Of a stretch of DNA of 64,000 bases, positions 1 to 8,229 are shown one piece after another (the stretch's first letter is position 1; every line of letters begins with the position of its first letter). Where the stretch lies: contig CAWHZI010000008.1 of assembly GCA_963833835.1 (NCBI GenBank), positions 868,001 through 932,000 of the forward strand. Reading direction: 5' to 3'. The translations under genes and the position numbers were made by a program. Source of the DNA: Bog-532 sp963833835 (GTDB lineage Bacteria > Actinomycetota > Actinomycetes > Streptosporangiales > Streptosporangiaceae). Below the pieces are notes generated by a model, which was not told the origin of the DNA, did no database searches, and saw nothing but the letters and a program-made list of their open reading frames with translations.

Positions 1-2
1 CG

Positions 3-305
3 CCGGACGATGACGTGACCGAGATTGTCTCGACCGGAGGCGGCGCGGCCTCGCCCTACTGGAGTCAGCTCAAGGCCGACGTCTGCGGCGTGCGGGTCCT
101 CGTGCCACGCGAGCAGGAAGCGACCTGCCGCGGTGCTGCGGCGCTGGCCCTGGTCGAGCACGGTGCCCTCGGCAGCCTCAGCGACGCCGCGCTGCTCAAC
201 CAGCCCGAGGTGGTCACTTACCGGCCGTTGAAGACCGACGCGGCCACGGCGCGATACCAGCTGTTCGAGACGTATCTCGCCCGGCTGTACCCGAGCACCA
301 GCTGA
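3..305 (+). CDS. FGGY-family carbohydrate kinase, C-terminal fragment
   Basis: Only the last 100 or so codons are in the window; the frame is open to the left edge. The motif GGGAASPYWSQLKADVCGV near the start of the visible part, followed by an E-A-x-x-x-G-A-A helix, is the ATP-binding C-terminal domain of FGGY sugar kinases (xylulokinase, erythritol kinase, glycerol kinase group). Such kinases phosphorylate a polyol or ketose in the cytoplasm using ATP. The next gene starts 12 bases downstream behind a strong AAGGAGG site (305-311), so this is the first visible gene of a catabolic operon. The neighbours (epimerase-like, TIM-like, SDR) point to a small polyol or ketose as substrate; the substrate itself cannot be read from this fragment. 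Confidence 0.85.
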   Translation, partial: PDDDVTEIVSTGGGAASPYWSQLKADVCGVRVLVPREQEATCRGAAALALVEHGALGSLSDAALLNQPEVVTYRPLKTDAATARYQLFETYLARLYPSTS

Positions 306-317
306 AGGAGGAAGCAC

Positions 318-1125
318 GTGAAGCTCAGCTGCTCATCGCCCATGGTTCCCGGGCAGAGCCTGACCGAGAAGGCGCAGAACCTGCGGACGTGGGGCTATGA
401 CGCGCTGGCGGTGTTCCAGCCGTACAGCGAGTGGACGGATGAGCTGCGGGAGGAACTGGGGTCGCTCGAGCAGCGGACCGGCGTCCGGCCCGCCGAGTTC
501 GTCTTCATGGACGCCAGCTACGGCAACGCCATGTCACCCGACGACGAACTCCGGAACCGGTGCCGCGCCATGTACCAGGCCGCCGCGACCATCTGCGGTG
601 AGATCGGGGCGGTGACCGAGATCGAGTACCAGTACGGCCCGCAGGATCCGATGCCGTTGTTCGATCCCTACCAGCAGCTGAGCCAGGATCAGGCGGGTAG
701 CTTCACCGCGTTCTACCGGCAGGTACTCGACCTGGTGGCCGGCACACCCGCCCGGGTGCTGCTCGAGCCCATCAACCGGTACGAAAGCCGCTACCTCAAC
801 CGCATCGCCGACAACATCCGCATCATCGACGCGGTCGCGCATCCGAACGCCGGGCTCTTGCCCGACACGTTCCACATGTCGATCGAGGAAGCGGACATGG
901 GGCAAAGCGCTGATTCAGGCGGGCCACCGCATCGCGCACGTTCACCTCGGTGACAGCAATCGCCTCCTGCCCGGCCACGGCCTCCTCAACTGGCCCGACA
1001 TCTTCGGCGCGTTGAACACGGTGGGTTATGACGGCTACGTCAACCTCGAATGCTCAACGACCGGGGACCCGGCCGTGACCCTGCCCGCGACCGCGGCCTG
1101 GCTCCGTGACCTCGCCCAGGGCTGA
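318..1125 (+). CDS. Sugar phosphate isomerase/epimerase, TIM-barrel (EryC-like), one frameshift
   Basis: Xylose-isomerase-like TIM-barrel protein. The GTG start at 318 is preceded by AAGGAGG. The first 195 codons read cleanly and contain the barrel motifs LLEPINRYES and DTFHMSIEEADMG. At the G run 899-902 one extra base shifts the frame; the other frame then continues with HRIAHVHLGDSNRLLPGHG and ends at the TGA 1123-1125, the expected C-terminus of this family. With that base removed the protein is about 269 residues, the normal length. The break is in a homopolymer and may be a sequencing error. In erythritol clusters a homologue (EryC) acts as a tetrulose-phosphate racemase; that role here is inferred from context. 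Confidence 0.8.
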
Positions 1126-1822
1126 GCCGACCGGGTTGTCCGGACCCTTTTTTGAGATCGGGCCGAAGAACCTGCTCCGCCGAACCGAACTTGAGAGTCT
1201 GGCCCGCGCGGCGGGCGCCGCTGGCGCTGACTACGGTGTCCGGGTCATCCTCACGGTACCGACCGCGCTCATCGCGCCAATTTACGACCTCCGCAGCGGC
1301 GTCCTCCCCTTTGCCCAGACCATGGCGCCGGACCGGCCCGGGCCCTCCATGGGCCGGGTCATCGCGGAAACGCTCGTCGATGCCGGAGCCGCGGGCGTCA
1401 TGCTCAACCACGCCAGCAACCCCCTCGACCCACCGACACTCGCGGTAGCAGTCGAACGCGCTCGCTCAGCCGGCTTGCAGACCATCGTCTGTACGGACAC
1501 CGACGCCGAGGCCGTACACGTCGCCCAGCTCGGCCCGACCGCGATCCTGCTGGAGCCGAGCGCGCTCATCGGCACCGCCGGACGCAGCTCACGAGACTGG
1601 ATCGCCCCCGCCAACGAAGCGGTGCGCCGTGGCGCTCCGGCGGTGCTGATGATGCACGCGGGCGGAGTTTCCTCGCCGTCAATCGCCGCAGCCATCATGG
1701 CCGCCGGTGCGGACGGAACCGGCTCGACCAGCGGGGTGATCGGCGCGGCCGACCCGCTCGCGGCCGCCCGGTCGTTCATCGCCGCCACCCGCGCCGGCTG
1801 GGACCGGCTCCATCAGCGGTGA
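1106..1822 (+). CDS. Triose-phosphate-isomerase-like protein (archaeal TpiA / EryH type)
   Basis: A 238-residue TIM barrel. The three catalytic positions of triosephosphate isomerase are present: Lys21 in EIGPKNLL, His102 in GVMLNHAS and Glu150 in AILLEPSALIGT. The barrel-edge motif GADGTGSTSGVIGA near residue 200 fits the phosphate-binding site. The pattern LPFAQTMAPDRPGPSMG resembles archaeal TpiA and the actinobacterial and rhizobial erythrulose-phosphate isomerases (EryH/LerI) rather than the housekeeping glycolytic enzyme. The GTG start at 1106 overlaps the true end of the upstream gene by 20 bases. A role as an L-erythrulose-1-phosphate or similar tetrulose-phosphate isomerase is inferred from the kinase, epimerase-like and SDR neighbours. 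Confidence 0.75.
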   Translation: MTSPRAEPTGLSGPFFEIGPKNLLRRTELESLARAAGAAGADYGVRVILTVPTALIAPIYDLRSGVLPFAQTMAPDRPGPSMGRVIAETLVDAGAAGVMLNHASNPLDPPTLAVAVERARSAGLQTIVCTDTDAEAVHVAQLGPTAILLEPSALIGTAGRSSRDWIAPANEAVRRGAPAVLMMHAGGVSSPSIAAAIMAAGADGTGSTSGVIGAADPLAAARSFIAATRAGWDRLHQR

Positions 1823-1874
1823 CCGGAGCCGGTCACCCCAACCGTCAGAACCGACACACGAAGGAGAAACACCA

Positions 1875-2642
1875 GTGATAACCGACCTGAACGGACGGAC
1901 TGCTGTCATCACGGGGGGAGCACGCGGGATTGGCCTGGCCGTAGCTCGCTCACTAGCGGCGGACGGCGCGAAGATTGCCCTGCTTGATCTGCTCGACAAC
2001 GTCGCGGACGCGGCGAAGCAGATTGCGGCAGAGTACGGCGTGGAGACACTGGGTCAGCAACTCGACGTCACCGACCAGGACGCGACCGTCGCCGCCTTCG
2101 ATGCGGTCAGCAGCCAGCTGGGCGTTCCGCAGGTGCTGCTGACCGCAGCGGGCATTGAGATCAACGACGATTCGGTCAACGTAACGGCCGGCGAATGGCG
2201 CAAAGTCATCGACGTGAACCTGGCCGGGACGTTCTTCGCCGCCCAGGCGTTCGGCAGCGCGCTGCTCCAGGCCGGCCTGCCCGGAAGCGCCATCCTCATC
2301 TCGTCGATGTCCGGAGTCATCGTGAACGTGCCGCAGTGGGCCGCGTCGTACAACGCATCGAAGGCGGCGGTCGCCCACCTCGGAAAGTCCCTGGCGGTGG
2401 AGTGGGCACCGGCCGGCATCAGGGTGAACTCGGTCGCTCCCGGGTACGTCCTCACCGACCTGACGGAACGCATCATCGATCAGCAGCCGTCGCTGCGCGA
2501 TGAGTGGATCGCCCGCATTCCGCTGGGACGCATTGCCACCCCGGATGACCTGTCGGGACTGGTCAGCTTCCTTGCTTCCGATGCATCCAGCTATCTCACC
2601 GCACAAACAATCGTCATTGACGGCGGCTACACAGCGGTTTAG
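1875..2642 (+). CDS. SDR-family NAD(P)-dependent dehydrogenase
   Basis: Classical short-chain dehydrogenase of 255 residues. The cofactor loop TGGARGIG is at residues 13-20, with Asp38 at the end of the second strand suggesting NAD. The catalytic Ser is at 143/144, Tyr159 and Lys163 form YNASK, and the C-terminal IDGGYTA is typical. The usual NNAG motif is replaced by TAAG at residues 90-93. The GTG start at 1875 follows AAGGAG. The gene lies 52 bases after the TIM-like gene in the same orientation and probably oxidises a polyol to the ketose that the upstream kinase phosphorylates; the substrate is not provable here. Its stop overlaps the convergent mmsA stop by four bases. Confidence 0.85.
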   Translation: MITDLNGRTAVITGGARGIGLAVARSLAADGAKIALLDLLDNVADAAKQIAAEYGVETLGQQLDVTDQDATVAAFDAVSSQLGVPQVLLTAAGIEINDDSVNVTAGEWRKVIDVNLAGTFFAAQAFGSALLQAGLPGSAILISSMSGVIVNVPQWAASYNASKAAVAHLGKSLAVEWAPAGIRVNSVAPGYVLTDLTERIIDQQPSLRDEWIARIPLGRIATPDDLSGLVSFLASDASSYLTAQTIVIDGGYTAV

Positions 2643-4159
2643 GCGTTGACCGGGAAGCCCAGGTTGACGCCACCGTGGCTCGGGTCGAGCCAGCGGGACG
2701 TGACGACCTTGCCCCGGGTGTAGAAGTGGACGCCTTCGGTGCCATGCATGTGGGTGTCGCCGAACAGTGAGTTCTTCCAGCCGCCGAACGAGTAGAACGC
2801 CATCGGCACCGGGATCGGCACGTTGACGCCGACCATGCCGACCTGGATCTCGGACACGAACCGGCGGGCCGCGCCACCGTCATTGGTGAACACCGCGGTG
2901 CCGTTGCCGTACGGGCTGTTGTTGACCAGCTCGACCGCCTCGGCGTAGGAGTCGACCCGGGCCACGCTCAGCACGGGACCGAAGATCTCGTCGTCGTAGG
3001 CGCTGTTGCCCGGGGCCACGTGGTCGAGCACGCTGGGGCCGAGCCAGAAGCCCTCGGACTCCCCGCCGATGATCGGGTGGGCCCGGCCGTCGACGGCCAG
3101 GGTGGCGCCGTCGGCGACGCCGGAGTCCAGGTAGGAGGCGACCTTGTCCCGGTGCGCCCCGGTGACCAGCGGCCCCATCTCGGCCCGCTCGTCGGTACCC
3201 GGGCCGACCCGCAGCCGGCTGATCCGGGTGCGGATCTTCTCGATCAGCTCGTCACCGACCGGCTCGACCGCAACCAGGGCGGAGATGGCCATGCAACGCT
3301 CTCCGGCTGAGCCGAACCCGGCCGACACGGCCGCGTCGGCGGCCAGGTCCAGGTCGGCGTCGGGCAGCACCACCATGTGGTTCTTGGCCCCGCCCAGGGC
3401 CTGCACCCGCTTGCCCGCCTGGGTGCCCTGCTCGTAGACGTAACGCGCGATCGGGGTGGAGCCGACGAAGCTGACCGCGGCCACGTCCGGGTGGTGGAGC
3501 AGCCCGTCCACCGCGACCTTGTCCCCCTGCAGCACGTTGAACACGCCCTCGGGCAGGCCGGCCTCGGCCCACAGCTGCGCGATCAGCGTCGAGGCGGAGG
3601 GGTCCTTCTCTGACGGCTTGAGGATGAACGTGTTGCCGCAGGCGATGGCGATGGGGAACATCCACATCGGCACCATGGCCGGGAAGTTGAACGGAGTGAT
3701 GCCCGCGACCACACCGAGCGGCTGCCGGATCGAATAGGAGTCCACGCCGGTGGACACATTCTCGGAGAACCCGCCCTTGAGCAGGTGCGGGATGCCGCAG
3801 GCGAACTCGACCACTTCCAGGCCGCGGGCGACCTCACCGGCCGCGTCGGAGGCGACCTTGCCGTGCTCGGCGGTGATCAGCGCGGCCAGGTCCTTGATGT
3901 GGTTGTGCACCAGCTCGCGGAACGAGAACAAGATCGCGGCCCGCTTGGACAGCGAGACCTTCCGCCAGGTCTCGAAGGCCGTCCTGGCCGCAGCGACGGT
4001 TGCTTCCACCTCGGCCGGGCTGGCGAAGTCGACGTGCCCGCTGACCTGGCCGGTGGCCGGGTCGTAGACGTCGCCCTGCCGCTCGGCGGTGCCGTCCCAC
4101 GGCTTGCCGCCGATCCAGTGGGTGATGTGCTTACCGGGCTGGGTCCCAACAGATGTCAC
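2639..4159 (-). CDS. mmsA: Methylmalonate-semialdehyde dehydrogenase (CoA-acylating)
   Basis: 506-residue aldehyde dehydrogenase that converts methylmalonate semialdehyde or malonate semialdehyde plus CoA to propionyl-CoA or acetyl-CoA. The catalytic Cys289 lies in GSAGERCMAIS, Asn158 in ITPFNFPAM, and the MMSDH-specific LGGAKNHMVVLPDADL replaces the usual general-base Glu segment of other ALDHs. The GTG start at 4159 overlaps the TGA of the upstream aminotransferase (GTGA), so the two are translationally coupled. Together they can run beta-alanine (or beta-aminoisobutyrate) to acetyl-CoA (or propionyl-CoA), the last steps of pyrimidine, valine or inositol breakdown. The frame is intact. Confidence 0.93.
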   Translation of the reverse strand: MTSVGTQPGKHITHWIGGKPWDGTAERQGDVYDPATGQVSGHVDFASPAEVEATVAAARTAFETWRKVSLSKRAAILFSFRELVHNHIKDLAALITAEHGKVASDAAGEVARGLEVVEFACGIPHLLKGGFSENVSTGVDSYSIRQPLGVVAGITPFNFPAMVPMWMFPIAIACGNTFILKPSEKDPSASTLIAQLWAEAGLPEGVFNVLQGDKVAVDGLLHHPDVAAVSFVGSTPIARYVYEQGTQAGKRVQALGGAKNHMVVLPDADLDLAADAAVSAGFGSAGERCMAISALVAVEPVGDELIEKIRTRISRLRVGPGTDERAEMGPLVTGAHRDKVASYLDSGVADGATLAVDGRAHPIIGGESEGFWLGPSVLDHVAPGNSAYDDEIFGPVLSVARVDSYAEAVELVNNSPYGNGTAVFTNDGGAARRFVSEIQVGMVGVNVPIPVPMAFYSFGGWKNSLFGDTHMHGTEGVHFYTRGKVVTSRWLDPSHGGVNLGFPVNA

Positions 4160-5454
4160 TGTGTCTCCTCGCTGACGGCCTTCAGGGCGTCGGTCAAGAT
4201 GGTCAGGCCTTCGCGGGCCTCGGGCTCGTTCAGCGTGAGCGGGGGGGCCATCCGCAGCGTGTTGCCGTACAGGCCGCCCTTGCCGATGAGCAGCCCGCGC
4301 TCGCGGGTCTCCTCCAGCATGCGGGCGGCCAGCTTCGCGCTGGCCTGGCCGGTGGTGGGGTCGACCATGTCGAGGGCGAACATCAGGCCCTTGCCGCGGA
4401 CCGCGCCGGCGGCCGGGCTGGCCGCGGCGGCCGCGCGCAGGCCGGGGATGATGATCTGGCCCAGCGCGGCCGCGTTGGCCTGCAGGTCGTGCGAGAGCAC
4501 GTAGTCCAGGGTGGCGCTGGCCGCCGCGGTGGAGACCGGGTTGCCGCCGAAGGTGGAGACGCCGTTGCCGCGCAGCCCGTCCAGCAGGTCGCCGCGGGCG
4601 ACCACGCCGCCGATCGCGAACCCGTTGCCCAGGCCCTTGGCGAACGTCATCGCATCCGGGGTGACGCCGTGCGCGCCGATGCCCCAGAAGTGCTCGCCGG
4701 TGCGGCCCCAGCCGGTCTGCACCTCGTCCGAGATGAACAGGATCCCGTGCTGGTCCAGCACTTCCTTGTACGCGGCGAACAGCCCGTCCGGGGCCATGGT
4801 GAAGCCGCCGACGCCCTGCACCGGCTCGGCGATCAGCGCGGCCACGTCGGCCGGGTGGGCCGCGGTGGCGAGCACGTTCTTCAGGTCGGCCACGCAGGCC
4901 TCGATATAGTCCGCGTCGGACATCCCGGCGAACGCGGGCAGGTTCTGGTCGGCGCCGTGCAGGTAGTGCACGCCGAACGGGGACAGCGACGAGGGCTTCC
5001 AGCCCGCGTTGCCGGTGATGGCCACCGCGCCGAACGAGCGGCCGTGATAGCTGTTACGCATGGCCAGCACCTGGTCGGCGCCGCGGGCCGTGGTGGCCAG
5101 CAGCAGGGCCGTCTCGTTGGCCTCGGTGCCCGAGTTGGTGAAGAACACCTTGGCGTCAGCGATACCGGACAGCCGGGCGATCTTCTCGGCCAGCTCGACC
5201 TGGTTGCGGATCAGGTACAGCGTCGAGGTGTGCACCACGCCCGAGGACAGCTGCCGCTCGACCGCCTCACGGACCTCAGCCACGTCGTAACCGAGCATGT
5301 TGGTCAAGATGCCGGCGAAGAAGTCCAGGTAGCTGCGCCCGCTCGAGTCGGTGACCCGGCAGCCCTTGCCGCCGGTCAGCTCGATGGGGTCGTCGTAGTA
5401 GAGCGCAACCCAGTTGGGGATGACCGCGCGGTGGCGGGCGTAAAGATCAGCCAT
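4156..5454 (-). CDS. Class III aminotransferase (beta-alanine/GABA type)
   Basis: PLP-dependent class III aminotransferase of 432 residues from the ATG at 5454 (MADLYARHRAV). An upstream GTG at 5487 is in frame but would intrude into the divergent promoter region. Key residues: SGTEANETAL for the phosphate site, Asp243 in FISDEVQTGWGRTG, and the Schiff-base Lys273 in MTFAKGLGNG. It is close to the AGXT2 / beta-alanine-pyruvate aminotransferase group. The four-base overlap with mmsA suggests that it makes the semialdehyde that MmsA consumes. The divergent PucR gene 80 bases away is its likely regulator. GABA or another omega-amino acid remains possible as donor. Confidence 0.85.
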   Translation of the reverse strand: MADLYARHRAVIPNWVALYYDDPIELTGGKGCRVTDSSGRSYLDFFAGILTNMLGYDVAEVREAVERQLSSGVVHTSTLYLIRNQVELAEKIARLSGIADAKVFFTNSGTEANETALLLATTARGADQVLAMRNSYHGRSFGAVAITGNAGWKPSSLSPFGVHYLHGADQNLPAFAGMSDADYIEACVADLKNVLATAAHPADVAALIAEPVQGVGGFTMAPDGLFAAYKEVLDQHGILFISDEVQTGWGRTGEHFWGIGAHGVTPDAMTFAKGLGNGFAIGGVVARGDLLDGLRGNGVSTFGGNPVSTAAASATLDYVLSHDLQANAAALGQIIIPGLRAAAAASPAAGAVRGKGLMFALDMVDPTTGQASAKLAARMLEETRERGLLIGKGGLYGNTLRMAPPLTLNEPEAREGLTILTDALKAVSEETQ

Positions 5455-5492
5455 ACCTACCAGTGTGCCGGTGGGCGGCCAGGCCATCGGCG

Positions 5493-5503
5493 TACATAAT
5501 GTA
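5493..5503. promoter_or_regulatory. Candidate operator in the aminotransferase/pucR divergent region
   Basis: Perfect inverted repeat TACAT-A-ATGTA in an otherwise GC-rich 82-base gap between two divergent starts (5454 and 5537). The AT-rich palindrome is the only one in this gap and could bind the PucR protein or form part of overlapping -10 regions. No direct binding evidence is visible. Confidence 0.4.
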
Positions 5504-5536
5504 AGCAGATCGCGGTAATCGCAAACAGTCTGTCAG

Positions 5537-7189
5537 GTGGTGATGCGGGTGCTGCCCACGCTGGCGGACGTGCTGGAACTGGAGGCCGTGCGGCGCGGCC
5601 GGCCGCAGGTGCTGGCCGGTCACGCACGGCTCGGGGTCCCGGTGCGCTGGGTGCACGCGATCGAGCAGACCGACGCGGCCCGGCTGCTGCACGGCGGTGA
5701 GCTGGTGCTGAGCACCGGCATCGCGCTGCCCGACGACCCGGACCCGCTGGCCTCCTACGCCGCCGACCTGGCCGCGGCCGGCGTGAGCGGTCTGGCCGTG
5801 GAGCTGGGCCGCCGTTACGACCGGCTGCCGGACGCGCTGGTCACCGCGGCCGAACGGCATGGGGTACCGCTGATCGCGTTCCGGCGCGAGGTCCCGTTCG
5901 TGGCCATCACCGAGACCGTGCACGCCATGATCATCGACGCGCAGCTGGACGAGCTGCGGCGGTCGGAGCGCGTGCACGAGACGTTCACCGAGCTGTCGGT
6001 GGCCGGGGCACCGCCGGAGGAGATCGTCCGGCAGGCTGCGCTGCTGGCCGGCCGGCCGGTCATCCTGGAAGACCTGTCGCACCGGGTGCTGGCCCTGTCC
6101 CCCGCGGGCGCCGACCCGCGGGGGCTGCTGGCCGGTTTCGAGCACCAGGCCCGGGCGGTGTCCGGGCCGCGGCGGACGTTCTACGACGAGGCGGCCGGCT
6201 GGCTGGTGACCATGGTGGGCGCCCGGGGCGAGGACTGGGGCCGGGTCATCCTGGTCACTGAGGGGCCGGGTGGTTGGCCGGCCGGGTCCTCGGCGGCCGG
6301 CGGCCTGGCGGCGGACACCGTGCTGCTGGAGCGGGCGGCTAGCGCGCTGGCCCTCGGGCGGCTGCTGACCCGGCAGCAGGAGAGCCTGGAACGGCAGGCG
6401 CACCGCACGCTGATCAGCGCGATCGTGGAGAGCGCACACGCCGACCCGGAGGAAGCGGCGGCCCGGGCCCGGGCGCTCGGCGTCCCGGTCGGCGGCCGGC
6501 AGCTGATCGCGGTCATCGTCCGGATCCAGGACGCGGGGCCGGGCATCTCGGCCCACGCCCGGATCGCCGAAGTCACCGAGGCGCTGGCGGACGCCTGCCG
6601 CCAGCGACGGCTGCCCGCACTGGTCGGATCGCTGGATGACGTGCGGGCCGGGGCGCTGCTGTCCCTGTCCGCGCGAGCCGACGCCGACACCGAACTGACC
6701 GCGCTGGCCACCCGGCTTGGGACGCAGCTCCGGCTCAGCGGCGAGCCGTTCGTGCTCGGAGTCGGGTCGGCCACGGAGACCCTGCGCGACGTCCGCCGCT
6801 CGTTCCTGGAAGCGCGCCAGGTCGGCGACGTCGCCATCGGCCGGCCGGAAGACCGCCCGTTCTACCGTCTGCCCGATATGCGCCTGCGCGGGCTGCTGCA
6901 CCTGCTGCGCGACGACGCCCGGCTCCAGACCTTCGCCGAACGCGAGCTCGGCCCGCTGCTGGCGGCCGACGAGGCGCACGGCACCGACCTGCTGTCCTGC
7001 CTGGCCGTTTACCTGGAGACCGGGGGCAACAAGGTGGCGGCGGCACAAAGCGCGCACCTGGCCCGCCCCACCTTCTACCAGCGGCTGCAGCAGATCGAGC
7101 GGATCCTCGGGGTGCATCTGGACTCGGCCGAGTCGCGCACGTCGCTGCACGTGGCGCTGCTGGCGCAGCTCGCGAAAGCCGAAGGCTAG
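5537..7189 (+). CDS. PucR-family transcriptional regulator
   Basis: 550 residues with the usual PucR architecture. An N-terminal purine-catabolism-regulator domain (about 8-125) begins PTLADVLELEAV, the middle is a degenerate GGDEF-like region (about 290-430), and the C-terminal HTH (about 485-545) contains ETGGNKVAAAQSAHLARPTF, where a helix-turn-helix follows the conserved Asn. These are cytoplasmic activators or repressors of nitrogen-compound catabolism, usually acting on adjacent operons. Here the divergent aminotransferase-mmsA pair is the obvious target. The start could be either of two tandem GTGs (5537, 5540) or the ATG at 5543. Confidence 0.9.
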   Translation: MVMRVLPTLADVLELEAVRRGRPQVLAGHARLGVPVRWVHAIEQTDAARLLHGGELVLSTGIALPDDPDPLASYAADLAAAGVSGLAVELGRRYDRLPDALVTAAERHGVPLIAFRREVPFVAITETVHAMIIDAQLDELRRSERVHETFTELSVAGAPPEEIVRQAALLAGRPVILEDLSHRVLALSPAGADPRGLLAGFEHQARAVSGPRRTFYDEAAGWLVTMVGARGEDWGRVILVTEGPGGWPAGSSAAGGLAADTVLLERAASALALGRLLTRQQESLERQAHRTLISAIVESAHADPEEAAARARALGVPVGGRQLIAVIVRIQDAGPGISAHARIAEVTEALADACRQRRLPALVGSLDDVRAGALLSLSARADADTELTALATRLGTQLRLSGEPFVLGVGSATETLRDVRRSFLEARQVGDVAIGRPEDRPFYRLPDMRLRGLLHLLRDDARLQTFAERELGPLLAADEAHGTDLLSCLAVYLETGGNKVAAAQSAHLARPTFYQRLQQIERILGVHLDSAESRTSLHVALLAQLAKAEG

Positions 7190-8225
7190 CGGCTGAGGCG
7201 AATGCGAACACACGGGCTGAGGAAGGTGGTGGTTCCTCGATCTGCGGCGCGCAGGGTGAGAGTGACGCGTGCAACAGGAAGTTCTGCGACTCTGTCCCAG
7301 AGGTGCAGCCGAACGCGAGTGCCGTTGGCGGGGCCGGTATGAGCCGCCACGCACCGCGCCGACCAGCGGCCCGCGCGGAGAAACATGCCGACTGATGCCG
7401 CCGCGGAACAGGTTGGCCGCGGCGGCATAGCCATCGTCACGTCTTCGGCCAGCATGGCCACCACCGCATCGACGTCGTTGCGCTCCCAGCGGCGACGTAT
7501 GCTTCACTCAACAGCTCAATGCGGCGTCACCTAGAGAGCGCAGCGTAGTGCTGGCTTTGCTCAGGCAGCGGTTCGTCCACGTCTTATGCGCGGCTGCAAG
7601 GCGCTGTCGACGGAGACGGGCGTCGTCGAGCGCCGCGGCGGTTTCGCGGGCCGAAAGCCGAGCGTCGCGGATTATGAGTGCGGCGCGCTGCCGTGAGGGC
7701 AGGTGCTGGAGCGCCGCGATGAATGCGAGCTAGACGCTCTCGCGCTGCTCATAGCGGGCGTCAAGGCGGCCAAATGGTCGCCAGCGCAAGCGGTCATCCG
7801 GATAGGGTTCCAGCCACACGTTTCGGTCACTGGCCGGCCAGGCGTCGTGAGGGTCGGCTTCGGGAGAGTAGTAGATCGGGAGCACTCGTTTGGGACGACG
7901 CTCGATCGCCCTGAGGCAGGTGTTCGTCGCGATCTGTAGAGCCAGGAGCGGAGCGAGCTCCGGCCCTCGAACTGTGGGAGGGGCGACAGGCGCGCAGCAG
8001 CGCCTCTTGCGGGATCCTCTGCGTCCGCCGCAGAGCCGAGCATCGGTAACAGTGGGCGTCGAGCTCGGCGCGGTACGGCCCGATAAGCTGGACGTAGGCG
8101 TACTCGTCACCGCGCCGGGCGGCCTCGAGCAGCTCGCGCTCGCCGCCAGTGCTCGCCCGATCCTGATCAGTGGTGGGGAGCTCAAGGTGAACGACGGGCC
8201 TGGGGGCTGACAGATGCATGCTCAC
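7186..8225 (-). pseudogene. SigJ-like ECF sigma factor with SnoaL-type C-terminus, degraded
   Basis: Reading the minus strand and hopping frames recovers an ECF sigma factor of the large, SnoaL-tailed class. The N-terminus has GERELLEAARRGDEYAYVQL (region 2). Another frame adds LPQFEGRSSLRSWLYR, and a third continues IATNTCLRAIERRPKRVLP through DRLRWRPFGRLDARYEQRESV. Region 4 follows as LAFIAALQHLPSRQRAALII, and the SnoaL-like domain begins VVAMLAEDVTMAMPPRPT. At least four frame changes are needed, and an in-frame TAG (7730-7732 on the forward strand) separates RESV from LAF. A stop by substitution on top of indels argues for a true pseudogene. It lies just downstream of the equally broken transporter 8230-9684, in the same orientation. 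Confidence 0.75.
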
Positions 8226-8229
8226 CTAC

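Noticed and set aside
4153..5499. Long open frame antisense to the aminotransferase (448 residues)
   Set aside because: Arg/Gly/Val-rich with no motifs; the opposite strand has a complete class III aminotransferase. It is a GC-rich mirror frame.
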